Assembly (NCBI GenBank): GCA_021785405.1
Contig: JAJYFF010000021.1
Location: forward strand, 1 to 43,597
Direction: 5' to 3'
Length of the DNA stretch: 43,597 nucleotides
DNA from: Pseudomonadota bacterium
Lineage (GTDB): Bacteria > Pseudomonadota > Gammaproteobacteria > Steroidobacterales > Steroidobacteraceae
Position numbers and translations under genes: made by a program. The notes below the pieces were generated by a model, which was not told where the DNA came from, searched no databases, and saw only the letters and a program-made list of their open reading frames with translations. Positions 8,178 through 17,062 of this stretch are shown here, in pieces. Numbering within the stretch: the first letter of the stretch is position 1; each line of letters opens with the position of its first letter.

Positions 8178-11100
8178 TCAATCGATCGACGGCGGCGCCG
8201 CGACCTCGATCGCCTTCCCGGCCGCGAGCGTCGGCGCGCCCGCGGCGTACGCCGCGCGATCGTAGGCCGCGACGTCGCCCGCGAGCAGGGCGTTGTAAGC
8301 CGCGAGTTTCGCGTTCAGCGCGGCCGCGACCTCCTTCTCGATCTCCCGCAACGGATCGGTCGGCGCTTGCGTGCCGAGTTCCGCGAACGACTCCGCGTTG
8401 CGGCTCACCGCGCCTTGCAGGTCGGTCAGTTGATGGAGATCGTCCTCGGGGACCTGGTGCTGAACCTTGGGGTCGTACATCGAGTCCTTGAGCTTGCCGA
8501 GTTCCGTGGACAGCGCTTGCGCCTTCGCGACCAAGGCGGCCTGCGCTTTCGCGCGCGCCTGGACCGATTCGTCGATGCTCGTCGAATCGCTCGCGACGGC
8601 GTGCTGATAGGCCGCGAGTTCCGCCTGCATCGCGCTGATCCGGTTCAGCATCCGGTTCATCGCGTCCGCTTGGGCGCGCGTCACGAGCGCCATCCGCAGC
8701 GATTCGGTCTGCGCCTGCAACGCCGGCGGCTGATTCGGATCGGCCTCGACCCGAGCCTGCACCGACTCGGTCCGTCCGGCCGCGGTCACGCGAATCGTGT
8801 AGCCGCCCGGCAGCACCTGCGGGCCGCGCGGACCGCGCTCCCACGCCGGCTTTTTCCCTTGAACCGCGGGCTTCTCGAAATCGATCGGTGTCGGCCCGTC
8901 GTAACGCATGTCCCAGAGGAAGCGATTCAAGCCGCCGCGCGCCGCGCCGTAGCGGGTCGCGATCAGGCGGCCCTTCGCGTCGCGGATCTGGATCCGGACC
9001 GGCGTCTGGTGCAACGCCTTCTGGTGTGCGTCCGCCTTCAATTTCCGCGGCAAGCTGTAGTCGATCACGACGCCGTCCGGCGCGTTCGGCGTCACGAACG
9101 CCGGTTCGGCGCCCTCACCGCGTTGCCAGCGCTGGAATTCGATCCCGACTCCCGGCGTGTAGAGCGCGAGATGCGGCGGAACCGCGGCGGGATCGAGCTC
9201 GGCGACCGGCGCGAAGTGATCGAGCACCCACAGGCCGCGACCGTGGCTCGCGAGCACGAGATCGCCACGCACGAACTTCAAGTCGAAGATCGGCATCGTC
9301 GGCAGGTTCGACTTCAGCTGGCTCCAGTGGCGCCCGCGGTCGCGCGAGATCCACAGACCGGTCATCGTGCCGGCCGCGAGCACGCGCGAATCGTCCGGAT
9401 CCGACCGGACGACGAGCACCGACGCGTTCGTCGGCAGGCCCGCGTCGATGCGGCGCCAGTGCCGGCCGTAATCCGCGGTCGCATAGACGTACGGCTTGTC
9501 GTCGTTCAGTTCGTGGGCGTCGAACGCGAGATAGGCGGTGCCCGGCTCGGTCGGCGACACGTCGATCTGATAGACGCGAGCCCAGGCGGGCGCGCCCGGC
9601 GGCGTCACCGTTTGCCAGCTCTTGCCGCCGTCGCGCGTGACCGACACGACCCCGTCGTCGGTTCCTACCCACAATACCTGCGGATCGCTTGGCGCGATCT
9701 GGACCGACAGGATCGTGTCGTAGGTCTCCGCGCCGGACAAGTCGTAGTGGATCGGGCCGCCGGACAGCTGCTGCTTCGACTTGTCGTTGCGGGTCAGGTC
9801 GGGACTGATCGCGGTCCAGTGCAGCCCGCCGTCCGTGGACTTCAGCAGCACGTTGCCGCCGATGTAGACGGTGTTCTCGGCCTGCGGATCGACGGCGATC
9901 GGCGGGGTCCAGTTGAAGCGGATCTTCTGTTGCGCCGGCGCCAGGTCGTCGATGTACCCGGGGCCGTGCAGGTACGGCATGATGAACAGCGTCTGCTTGG
10001 TCTTGCGGTCGAACCGTACGATCTCCCCGTCTTCGGCGTCGGCGTAGATCACGTCGGGATTCGACGGCGCGGGCACCACGTATTCGCCGTCGCCGCCGAC
10101 GACCGTGAACCAGTCGTTCCCGGAGACGACCTCGTCGGAGAGCGACGACGACGGTCCGCACCAGCCGCTGTTGTCTTGCAGGCCCGCGCAGACGTCGTAC
10201 GGGGTGCGGGTGTCGGCCGCGACCATGTACGTCTGCTCGATCGGCATCCCGTCGAGGAATCGCCAGGTCTTGCCGCCGTCGAGCGACAGGTACGCGCCGC
10301 CGTCGTTGCCTTGGATCATGCGTTCCGGATTCTCCGGATCGATCCACATCGCGTGATGGTCGACGTGCACGTTATGATCGATCACGCGCACGGTCTTGCC
10401 GCCATCGTCCGATTGCAGCAGCTGGAAGCCGAGGAAATACACCCGGTCGGCGTCGTCGGGCGCGACCTCGAGCGTCGTGAAATAGAATCCGCGCACGTTC
10501 AGCGCGTGATTGTCGGTGACCTCGTGCCAGTGGTCGCCGAGGTCGTCCGACACGAACAATGATCCCTTGCCGCTCTTCGCCTCGAGGACCGCGTACACGC
10601 GTTCCGGGGCGCTCGGTGCGATCGCGAGTCCGATGCGGCCGATCGGCGATGCCGGCAAGCCCTTCGTGAGCCGCTTCCAGGTCGCGCCGCCGTCCGTCGA
10701 GCGCCAGACGCCGGAGCCGGGCCCACCATCATGCAGCATCCAGGGGCGGCGAACCGTTTGCCAGGTCGCCGCGAACACCACCTCGCCGTTGTCCGGCTGC
10801 ATCGCCACGTCGATCGCGCCGGTGCCGTCGTCGACGAACAGGCTCTTGCGCCAGGTCTTGCCGCCGTCGGTCGTCTCGTAGATGCCGCGGTCCGGGTTCG
10901 GTCCCCATTCGTGTCCGAGCGCGGCGACCACCACGTGACGGGGGTCGTGCGGGTCGATCGCTATTCTGGCGATCTGCCCGACGTCCGCGAGGCCCATGCG
11001 CTGCCACGACTTGCCGGCATCGGTCGACCGGTAGATGCCCGCGCCCGGGATCACGTCGTTGCGGTTGTTCGCCTCGCCGGTGCCCACCCAGACGAGGTTG

Positions 11101-11429
11101 GGATTCGACGCAGCGACCGCGATCGCGCCGATCGAACTGGTCGCTTCGTGCTCGAATATCGCCTGCCAGCTCAAGCCGCCGTCGGTCGTCTTGAAGACGC
11201 CGCCGCCGGCCGCGCCGACGTAATAGATCCGCGGATTGCCAGGAATCCCGGCGACCGCGGTCACGCGGCCGCCCGCGATCGCGGGGCCGAGGTTGCGGAA
11301 TTTCAGGTGCGCGAAGACGTCCTTCGGCTGCGCAGGGGCCCGTGGTACGCCGGCGGCGGCGACCGCGGCGCAGGCGCACCAGGCGATCGTGACGGCCATG
11401 ATTCTGAGCGGCAGGGAAGTGGTCTGCAT
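8178..11429 (-). CDS. Large secreted BNR/VPS10-repeat beta-propeller protein (glycosyl-hydrolase-like)
   Basis: A 1083-aa exported protein. The signal peptide MQTTSLPLRIMAVTIAWCACAAVAAA precedes mature FRNLGPAIAGGRVTAVAGIPGNP, a conserved opening of this family. The first about 700 residues carry many BNR/Asp-box repeats of the type S-x-D-x-G-x-x-W (TTDGGLSWQ, STDAGKSWQ, TTDGGKTWR, SRDRGRHWS), as in sortilin/VPS10 propellers. The C-terminal third is helical, with a Gln/Ala-rich region at about 880-1050. The start ATG 11429 is preceded by GGAGG at 9 bases. Proteins of this type are often annotated as glycosyl hydrolases but no catalytic evidence is visible. It is followed closely by the NylB-like hydrolase. 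Confidence 0.88.
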   Translation of the reverse strand: MQTTSLPLRIMAVTIAWCACAAVAAAGVPRAPAQPKDVFAHLKFRNLGPAIAGGRVTAVAGIPGNPRIYYVGAAGGGVFKTTDGGLSWQAIFEHEATSSIGAIAVAASNPNLVWVGTGEANNRNDVIPGAGIYRSTDAGKSWQRMGLADVGQIARIAIDPHDPRHVVVAALGHEWGPNPDRGIYETTDGGKTWRKSLFVDDGTGAIDVAMQPDNGEVVFAATWQTVRRPWMLHDGGPGSGVWRSTDGGATWKRLTKGLPASPIGRIGLAIAPSAPERVYAVLEAKSGKGSLFVSDDLGDHWHEVTDNHALNVRGFYFTTLEVAPDDADRVYFLGFQLLQSDDGGKTVRVIDHNVHVDHHAMWIDPENPERMIQGNDGGAYLSLDGGKTWRFLDGMPIEQTYMVAADTRTPYDVCAGLQDNSGWCGPSSSLSDEVVSGNDWFTVVGGDGEYVVPAPSNPDVIYADAEDGEIVRFDRKTKQTLFIMPYLHGPGYIDDLAPAQQKIRFNWTPPIAVDPQAENTVYIGGNVLLKSTDGGLHWTAISPDLTRNDKSKQQLSGGPIHYDLSGAETYDTILSVQIAPSDPQVLWVGTDDGVVSVTRDGGKSWQTVTPPGAPAWARVYQIDVSPTEPGTAYLAFDAHELNDDKPYVYATADYGRHWRRIDAGLPTNASVLVVRSDPDDSRVLAAGTMTGLWISRDRGRHWSQLKSNLPTMPIFDLKFVRGDLVLASHGRGLWVLDHFAPVAELDPAAVPPHLALYTPGVGIEFQRWQRGEGAEPAFVTPNAPDGVVIDYSLPRKLKADAHQKALHQTPVRIQIRDAKGRLIATRYGAARGGLNRFLWDMRYDGPTPIDFEKPAVQGKKPAWERGPRGPQVLPGGYTIRVTAAGRTESVQARVEADPNQPPALQAQTESLRMALVTRAQADAMNRMLNRISAMQAELAAYQHAVASDSTSIDESVQARAKAQAALVAKAQALSTELGKLKDSMYDPKVQHQVPEDDLHQLTDLQGAVSRNAESFAELGTQAPTDPLREIEKEVAAALNAKLAAYNALLAGDVAAYDRAAYAAGAPTLAAGKAIEVAAPPSID

Positions 11430-11522
11430 CGTGACATCCTCCATACGCATCGGCGGCGCGAAAGCGCCCATGTTAACCGTCCTCGCGCGGCCGACCAACC
11501 CGGGACGGGCGCGGCGCGCGGT

Positions 11523-12119
11523 TCAGTGCACGTGCGCGACCACCTGGAGGCTGCCGCGCCAGATCATCCGCAGCGCGACGTAGAGCACCATGAGGAGGCC
11601 CGCCCACGCGAGCCACCGCCGGCGCGCGAGCAGCGCCGCGATCGCATTCGCCGCCACGCCCATCAGCACGATCGAGACGACGAGTCCGGCGACCAGGATC
11701 CCGACATGTCCGGCGGCCGCGCCGGTGACCGCCAGCACGTTGTCGAAGCTCATCGAGAGATCCGCGACGACGATCTGCGCGATCGCCTGACGCAGGGACT
11801 TCGGTGGCTCGCGATCCGTGTCCCGGCGCGGTCGGCGGCGAAGTTCGCGGTACATCTTCCACGCGACCCACAGCAGCAGCAGCCCGCCCGCGAGCACGAG
11901 GCCGATGATCTGCAGCAAGCGGAGCGCGACCAAGCTCAGGCCGATGCGCAGCAGGGTCGCGCCGAGCACGCCGCCCGCGATCGCCGAGCGGCGTTGGCGC
12001 TTCGGCAGGCCCGACACGGCGAGGCCGACCACGACCGCGTTGTCGGCGGTCAGCGCCAGGTCGATCAGCAAGACCTGCAGGAGGGTCGCTACCGGGTCGA
12101 TCGCAGCGTTCGCGTCCAT
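11523..12119 (-). CDS. TerC/YjbE-family integral membrane protein
   Basis: A 198-aa membrane protein with six or seven hydrophobic segments. Two internally related halves each carry the acidic metal-type motif of the family: LALTADNAVVVGLAV near residue 20 and VADLSMSFDNVLAVTG near residue 115. A charged cytoplasmic loop (RELRRRPRRDTDREPP) separates them. TerC/YjbE-family proteins are linked to tellurite resistance and manganese export or metallation of exported proteins. I looked upstream (12120-12260) for a yybP-ykoY manganese riboswitch and could not recognise one. Specificity is therefore unassigned. Confidence 0.85.
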   Translation of the reverse strand: MDANAAIDPVATLLQVLLIDLALTADNAVVVGLAVSGLPKRQRRSAIAGGVLGATLLRIGLSLVALRLLQIIGLVLAGGLLLLWVAWKMYRELRRRPRRDTDREPPKSLRQAIAQIVVADLSMSFDNVLAVTGAAAGHVGILVAGLVVSIVLMGVAANAIAALLARRRWLAWAGLLMVLYVALRMIWRGSLQVVAHVH

Positions 12120-12260
12120 CGGGCTCCCGAGGTGGCTTCGGCGGCCCGCACGCGACGTCGGGGCGGGTCAGTCCCCGGCTCGCAGGCGCCGTACCCGGCA
12201 TTGTAAGCTGGTAGCCCGCGCGACCGAGGCGCGATCGACGCAATCGAGGAAGACGCCGGG

Positions 12261-12635
12261 ATGGGTGTACGCGTGTTCGGTTTGCCCCACTGCGATACTT
12301 GCCGCAAGGCGCGGCGCTGGCTCGAACGGGCCGCGATCGAACACGCCTTCGTCGACTATCGGGCCGACCCGGTCCCGGGCGAGGTCCTGCGTGACTGGGC
12401 GGATCGGCTCGGCGGATGGGAGCGGCTCGTGAACAAGAGTGGCACGACCTGGCGCACGCTCCTGCCGCAGCGGAAGAACCCCGCGAGCGAACCGGAGTGG
12501 CTGTTGCTGTTGAAAGAGCACCCCACGCTGATTCGCCGACCGGTGCTGGTGCGCGAGGATGGCGCGGTCACGGTCGGCTTCAGCGCGGCGGGTTATCAAC
12601 AGCTCTTCACGCTCACTTCGGCGCAGGCCCCTTGA
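12261..12635 (+). CDS. ArsC/Spx-family protein, YffB-like
   Basis: A 124-aa thioredoxin-fold protein of the arsenate-reductase (ArsC/Spx/MgsR) family. It opens MGVRVFGLPHCDTCRKARRWL with a C-x-x-C in the N-terminal loop, then EHAFVDYRADPV, and has the family motif LIRRPVLV near residue 95. It is short and closest to the YffB branch (typically about 115-120 aa), whose physiological function is uncertain; reduced-thiol or glutathione-dependent reductase activity is likely. GAGGA lies 12 bases before the start. Its last 23 bases overlap the end of the convergent M16 peptidase gene. Confidence 0.88.
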   Translation: MGVRVFGLPHCDTCRKARRWLERAAIEHAFVDYRADPVPGEVLRDWADRLGGWERLVNKSGTTWRTLLPQRKNPASEPEWLLLLKEHPTLIRRPVLVREDGAVTVGFSAAGYQQLFTLTSAQAP

Positions 12636-15285
12636 CCGCGGTCACGAAGCCTCGCGGCCGCACGGCCTGCGCGTACGCCGTGCGCACGTCGCCGGCCGTC
12701 AACGCGAGGTAACGGCGCGCGGCGATCGTCATCGCGTCGAGCGGCTTGCCTTCGATCGACAATTGCAGCAGTTCGCGGCCGATCGCGCCGAAGCTCGATT
12801 CGCCGAGCGGAATCTGCCGCAGCAGAATGCCTTTCGCGCGGTCGAGTTCGGCTGTCGTCACCGGGGCGCTCTGCATCTCGGTGAGGTCCCGCTCGACGAT
12901 CGCGCGGGCCGCGGCGACGTTGTCCGGATCGGCGCCGAAGGACACCGTGTAGGTACTGCGGTGCTTGCCGTAATCGAAATTCGTGCCGACCGTGTAGACG
13001 AGTCCCGTCTTGTCGCGCAGGTCGCGGTACAGGCGGGATGCGTAGAAGCCCCCGCCGAGAATCTCGTTGCCGAGGTTCAGGGCGAAGCGCGCCGGATCGT
13101 CGCGGGTCACCGGGATCAATTCACTCATCCGCACGCCGTCTTGGGTCGCGCTGCGGTCGGGTACGACCAAACGGCCCGGGCGGTTCGGCGGCACGGGTCC
13201 GTAGTCGACCCGAGGCTTCGGTCCGTGCGCGGTCCATCCGCCGAACGTCGCCTCGACGACGCGCTTCGCGTCCGCCGGCCGAACGTCGCCGACGATCACG
13301 ATCGTCGTCATGTCCGGGCGGAACGTGTGCGCGTAATATCGCGCGACCTCCGCGAGCGTGAGCTTCGCGAGATTCTCCGGCGTCGCATGGCGCAGTTGCG
13401 GATCGGCGGGGGGCAGCAAGGCCTTTCCCAGGCCGAGATCCAACAGGAAGCCGGGCGATCGCAGCTGGCCGGCGACGAATCCCGCCTGTTGAGCCCGCAC
13501 GATACCGAAGGCCTTCGGTGGCAACGCCGGGTGCAGTTCGCCGTCCGCGAGCAAACGCATGCCGGCGGCGAAATGCGTGGACGGCACCGCGAGCGAGAAG
13601 CTCGAACCCAGGTTCGCGGTCGCACTGATGCGATCCAGCGCGCGCTGGAAGGCCAGGCGATCGAGGCGCTTGGTGCCGTAGGCGAACAGGTCGTCGAGGA
13701 CGTCCTCGACGCCTTCCTCTCCCTGCGGCGCTTCGAGATCCTCGTTCGTCTTCACTTCGCCATACACCTCGACGGTGTGGCTGATCGTCTCGGGTTGCAC
13801 GATCAGCCGCAGACCGTTCGGCAGCGTGTAAGACGCCGGTGCGAGCGTCGATCGGGGCACCGCGAGCCGCGCGAACGAACGCGCTGCCCACGCGGGGAGT
13901 CGGACGGGCCCCGCCGGGGTCGACGAGAAGGTCTCGGCGCCGCCGAATCCCTTGCCCGCGACCGGCTTGCCGGAACTCTGCGGCGTCAGGATCGCGGCGA
14001 TCTCGTGCGCCGGATCGAAGGTCGCTCTCGCGAGGGCGTTCACCGCTTGCGGCGTGACGGCCGCGATCGCGGCGCGGATCTCGTCCGGTGAACCGAGGTG
14101 CTGGAACGCGAGGGCGTTCGACCACGCGTTCGCCAGGCCGTCGATCGAATTCCTTTCGAAGTCCAGGCTCGCGATCGCCTTGCGCTTGGCCGCCGCGACG
14201 AGCGCGGGATCGATCCCGTTCGCGGCCGCGTTCGCCAGGATCGCCCGCATCCGGGCGAGCACCGGCGCCGGATCGCTGCCGCGCGCGAAGATGCCGACCG
14301 CCATACCGACACCGGCGTGCGGCATCGCTTGATCGAAGAACCCGCCGTAGAGCGCCGTGCCGTCCATCCCCATTCCGTAGAGCGGCGCGCGCTTCGAGTC
14401 GAGCGCCGCGCCCAACACGAGCGCGGTCGCGTAATCGGCAGAGCGCAGGCCCGGCATCCGCCAGGCGAGGTAGACCGAGCCGTACGGGCTGTCCGTCGGC
14501 AGCCGCATCGTCTCGGTCGTGACGGTGTGGAACGCGAACCGCGGCCGTGCGGGCAGGGGCTTGCGCGGGATCGTGCCGAAATCCGCCTTCACGCTCGCGA
14601 GCACCGCGGCCGGGTCCACGTCGCCCGTGATCACCAGGATCGCGTTGTTCGGCGCGTACCAGCGATCGTAGAACCGCTGCAGCCGCCGCGCGGTCGTCCG
14701 GTCGAAGGAGGGGCGCGTCCCGAGCGGCGTGTGCGCGTACGGTGTGCCCGCGAACAAGCGCGCTTGCAGCGCCTCGTAGAATTTGTACCCGGGGTTCGAC
14801 AGATCGCGCGAGACCTCTTGCTCGATCGCGCCGCGCTCCTTCGCCCATTGCGCGGGCGCGGCGTCGAGGCCGCGCATGCGAGCGGCTTCGACGCGCAGTG
14901 CGACGTCGAGGTCCTGGACCGGCGCGAGGAAGTAGTACTGCGTCACGCCTTGGGTCGTGTCCGCGTTGAACGCGCCGCCCATGTTCGCGGCGATCGCCGC
15001 CAACTGGTCCTTCGAGAGGCCGGGGCTGCCGCGGAACATCATGTGCTCGACCGCGTGGGCCGTACCCGGAAAACCGGCCGGCGCCTCGTCCGAACCGACC
15101 AGGTAATTGACCTCGGTGGTCGCCACCGGCGCGAGGGGGTCGCGCACGATCACGACTTGCAGTCCGTTCGGGAGCGTCGCGCGCGTGACGCCGCGATCGT
15201 CGGTCGACCGGGTCGCCGCGAATGCGCCGGCGGCGAGCCACGTGGTTGCGACGAGAACCCCGATCATTGAAAAGCGTCTTGCCAT
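12613..15285 (-). CDS. Secreted M16 zinc peptidase (tandem-domain, pitrilysin/processing-peptidase type)
   Basis: An 890-aa exported peptidase. The signal peptide MARRFSMIGVLVATTWLAAGAFA ends near residue 23. The inverted zinc motif HxxEH is HAVEH at 77-81, with a distal Glu in the RGAIEQEVSRDL helix about 75 residues later. The second M16 half (from about residue 440) lacks HxxEH, and has the RY-like features SAFYASRLYRDLRDKTGLVY expected for the non-catalytic half. AAGGA precedes ATG 15285. Such proteins degrade peptides in the periplasm. It is downstream of mttB-1 on the same strand, but a hairpin separates the two. Confidence 0.92.
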   Translation of the reverse strand: MARRFSMIGVLVATTWLAAGAFAATRSTDDRGVTRATLPNGLQVVIVRDPLAPVATTEVNYLVGSDEAPAGFPGTAHAVEHMMFRGSPGLSKDQLAAIAANMGGAFNADTTQGVTQYYFLAPVQDLDVALRVEAARMRGLDAAPAQWAKERGAIEQEVSRDLSNPGYKFYEALQARLFAGTPYAHTPLGTRPSFDRTTARRLQRFYDRWYAPNNAILVITGDVDPAAVLASVKADFGTIPRKPLPARPRFAFHTVTTETMRLPTDSPYGSVYLAWRMPGLRSADYATALVLGAALDSKRAPLYGMGMDGTALYGGFFDQAMPHAGVGMAVGIFARGSDPAPVLARMRAILANAAANGIDPALVAAAKRKAIASLDFERNSIDGLANAWSNALAFQHLGSPDEIRAAIAAVTPQAVNALARATFDPAHEIAAILTPQSSGKPVAGKGFGGAETFSSTPAGPVRLPAWAARSFARLAVPRSTLAPASYTLPNGLRLIVQPETISHTVEVYGEVKTNEDLEAPQGEEGVEDVLDDLFAYGTKRLDRLAFQRALDRISATANLGSSFSLAVPSTHFAAGMRLLADGELHPALPPKAFGIVRAQQAGFVAGQLRSPGFLLDLGLGKALLPPADPQLRHATPENLAKLTLAEVARYYAHTFRPDMTTIVIVGDVRPADAKRVVEATFGGWTAHGPKPRVDYGPVPPNRPGRLVVPDRSATQDGVRMSELIPVTRDDPARFALNLGNEILGGGFYASRLYRDLRDKTGLVYTVGTNFDYGKHRSTYTVSFGADPDNVAAARAIVERDLTEMQSAPVTTAELDRAKGILLRQIPLGESSFGAIGRELLQLSIEGKPLDAMTIAARRYLALTAGDVRTAYAQAVRPRGFVTAVKGPAPK

Positions 15286-15380
15286 CGAATTCGTCCTTTC
15301 GCTCGGCGTTGCGCGCCGCCGGGGCATTCGACCACCGCGCGGCGAATTGGTGCCGCGGAGCATACAACAGCCGCTCCAGG

Positions 15381-15401
15381 GCCCGGACGAACGATCCGGG
15401 C
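15381..15401 (-). terminator. Hairpin after mttB-1
   Basis: GCCCGGA and TCCGGGC form a perfect 7-bp stem with a 7-base loop, 12 bases beyond the mttB-1 stop on the minus strand. There is no T-tract downstream, so intrinsic termination is uncertain, but the position fits the end of an mttB-1 transcript. Confidence 0.4.
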
Positions 15402-15413
15402 GAGCCCGCGTGC

Positions 15414-16925
15414 CTAGGAGGCGCCGGCGGCCGCCGCGCGCGCCTGGATCTCGCCGAGTCGCGCGCGCGTCGGCGCGGGCAGCGGACGCGGCTCGTGCGT
15501 CGCCTGGATGCGCTTCAGGTCGAGATCGATCCGTTCCAGTAGATCGAGCGCCGGCCGGCCGTTGCTGCGGGTCGGCAACAGCGCACCCAGGTAGCGCGCC
15601 GGCCAGACCTGGTCCCGGCAATGCGAGGCGGTGTGGTCGAGGGCGAGATAGTTGCCGCGGGGACCGACCGAGCGCATCACGTCGAGCGCGATCGATTCGG
15701 CATCGACGGGGATGCCGCGCCACAGGCTGCGCAGCAGCCCCGCGAGCTCGTCGCACAGGCACAGCGCGTGCAGCGAATACGTGATGCCTTCATCCAGCGA
15801 TCCGAGGTAGTCGAGGGTCGCGGGGCGACTGAAGAACGCCTGCATCAGGCTCGCGCTGATCTCCCAGACCGCGTCCTGATTGAAGGTCGGCGCCGCCGCC
15901 TGGCCCGCGTAACCCGTGAACGACGGTAGCCCGAGGCGTCGCCGGATCTGGTGCATCGCGAGGTCCGCGAGCGTCGCGTGATTGAAATGACCGATCCCGC
16001 CGGTCGCGGGCTCCATGAAGCTCACGTCGGAACTCCCGATCACGAAGGCGCCGGGGCGCACGAGCTGACCGAGCACCATGCCGGCGAAGTCGGTCGCGAG
16101 GCTGTTCACGATCGCGCCGGCTACCGTGATCGGGGTCGAAGCGCCGCCGATCGGCAGGGTGCCGACGCTCACGGGCACACCGGACCGGGCCGCGAGGATG
16201 ATCTGGTCGCTGTGGGTCTGCCAGTAACCGAGCGGCAGCGGCGTGACGATCTGCAGGAAATACGGGCGCTCGGCGAGCGCGGCACGCGAGCCGCGCACGG
16301 CCGCGGCCAGGTCGATCGCAACGGCGAGCGAGGCGGCGTGCTCGCACAGGTATTCGAGCGGCTTGGCGGTGTTCTGGATCATGATCGAGAATTCGTTGAT
16401 CTCGCCACCGGCGTCGGATCGCGGGACGTCCTTGCAGGCCACGCAGACCGCGTCGATGTTCGGCAAGGCGTCCGCGAGCCGGGTCACGGCCGCGAGGTCG
16501 TCCGCGGTACTGTCACGCGGAGCCCCGTCGGCCGCGTCGTACACCTTGATGCAGGTCATCCCGGGAATGAACCAGGTGTGCGCGGCGTCGAGATCGAGGA
16601 ATCCGTCGGCATCGCGGTTCCACAGGCGCACCTGCTTGCTCACCGAGCCGAGCGCGGCCCGCACGAGCTCGGGCTCGAAGCGCACGACGCCGTCGGCGCT
16701 CGCCTCGCAGCCCGCCGCCCGCAGGATCCGGGTCGCCTCGGTGCCCGGCTCGAACACACAGCCCGAGTCGTGCAGCAAGGCGACGGCGGCGTCGATCAGC
16801 CGATCGACCGTGGCCGCGTCGAAGGGTTCGTACGGCGGGGTCGGGCCGAGGTGCAAGCCCCGATCGGCGACCCCGGGTGCCGCCGCCGATGCGGCTCGCC
16901 GACGCAAGTTCGACCGGTGCGCCAC
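15414..16925 (-). CDS. MttB-superfamily (COG5598) methyltransferase, paralogue 1
   Basis: A 503-aa member of the trimethylamine methyltransferase (MttB) superfamily. Known members are the pyrrolysine-containing MttB of methanogens and non-pyrrolysine glycine- or proline-betaine:corrinoid methyltransferases. Visible family stretches are LLHDSGCVFEPGTEATRILRAAG near residue 50, the mid-domain VLGQLVRPGAFVIGSSDVSFMEPATG and the late GNYLALDHTASHCRD. The frame has no internal TAG, so it is a non-Pyl type. I chose GTG 16925, which has AGGAG 8 bases upstream, over GTG 16940, which has none. The gene is divergent from the TMADH-like flavoenzyme. No corrinoid protein gene lies in the window, so the methyl acceptor is unknown. 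The sequence is very different from mttB-2 and mttB-3. Confidence 0.88.
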   Translation of the reverse strand: MAHRSNLRRRAASAAAPGVADRGLHLGPTPPYEPFDAATVDRLIDAAVALLHDSGCVFEPGTEATRILRAAGCEASADGVVRFEPELVRAALGSVSKQVRLWNRDADGFLDLDAAHTWFIPGMTCIKVYDAADGAPRDSTADDLAAVTRLADALPNIDAVCVACKDVPRSDAGGEINEFSIMIQNTAKPLEYLCEHAASLAVAIDLAAAVRGSRAALAERPYFLQIVTPLPLGYWQTHSDQIILAARSGVPVSVGTLPIGGASTPITVAGAIVNSLATDFAGMVLGQLVRPGAFVIGSSDVSFMEPATGGIGHFNHATLADLAMHQIRRRLGLPSFTGYAGQAAAPTFNQDAVWEISASLMQAFFSRPATLDYLGSLDEGITYSLHALCLCDELAGLLRSLWRGIPVDAESIALDVMRSVGPRGNYLALDHTASHCRDQVWPARYLGALLPTRSNGRPALDLLERIDLDLKRIQATHEPRPLPAPTRARLGEIQARAAAAGAS

Positions 16926-16945
16926 GGGTCCGCTCCTCACGCGAG

Positions 16946-16981
16946 TTATATGAAAATATATTAAATTATACGATCATATAA
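16946..16981. promoter_or_regulatory. AT-rich divergent promoter with inverted repeat between mttB-1 and the TMADH-like gene
   Basis: The 38 bases from 16946 contain only 4 G/C in a genome of about 70% GC. TTATATGA (16946-16953) and TCATATAA (16974-16981) are perfect 8-bp inverted copies separated by 20 bases. On the minus strand a consensus -10 hexamer TATAAT occupies 16970-16965, oriented toward mttB-1; on the plus strand TATAAA (16977-16982) is a candidate -10 for the flavoenzyme. The repeats flank the minus-strand -10, as expected for a regulator acting on both genes. The regulator is not identified. Confidence 0.6.
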
Positions 16982-17062
16982 ATCGCGACGCCATTCCGGT
17001 CGGTCGACGCGCGGGTCGATGGCCGGTGCCGGTGCCGCTCGATGCTCGAGGAGACCCGTCCG

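Noticed and set aside
12120-12260. yybP-ykoY manganese riboswitch upstream of the TerC-like gene
   Set aside because: Searched by eye on the minus strand; no conserved core (GGGGAGUAG-type) found, only GC-rich leader.
16946-16981. AT island as a phage attachment site or scar of transfer
   Set aside because: No integrase, tRNA or direct repeats nearby; the position between two divergent starts fits a promoter/operator better.
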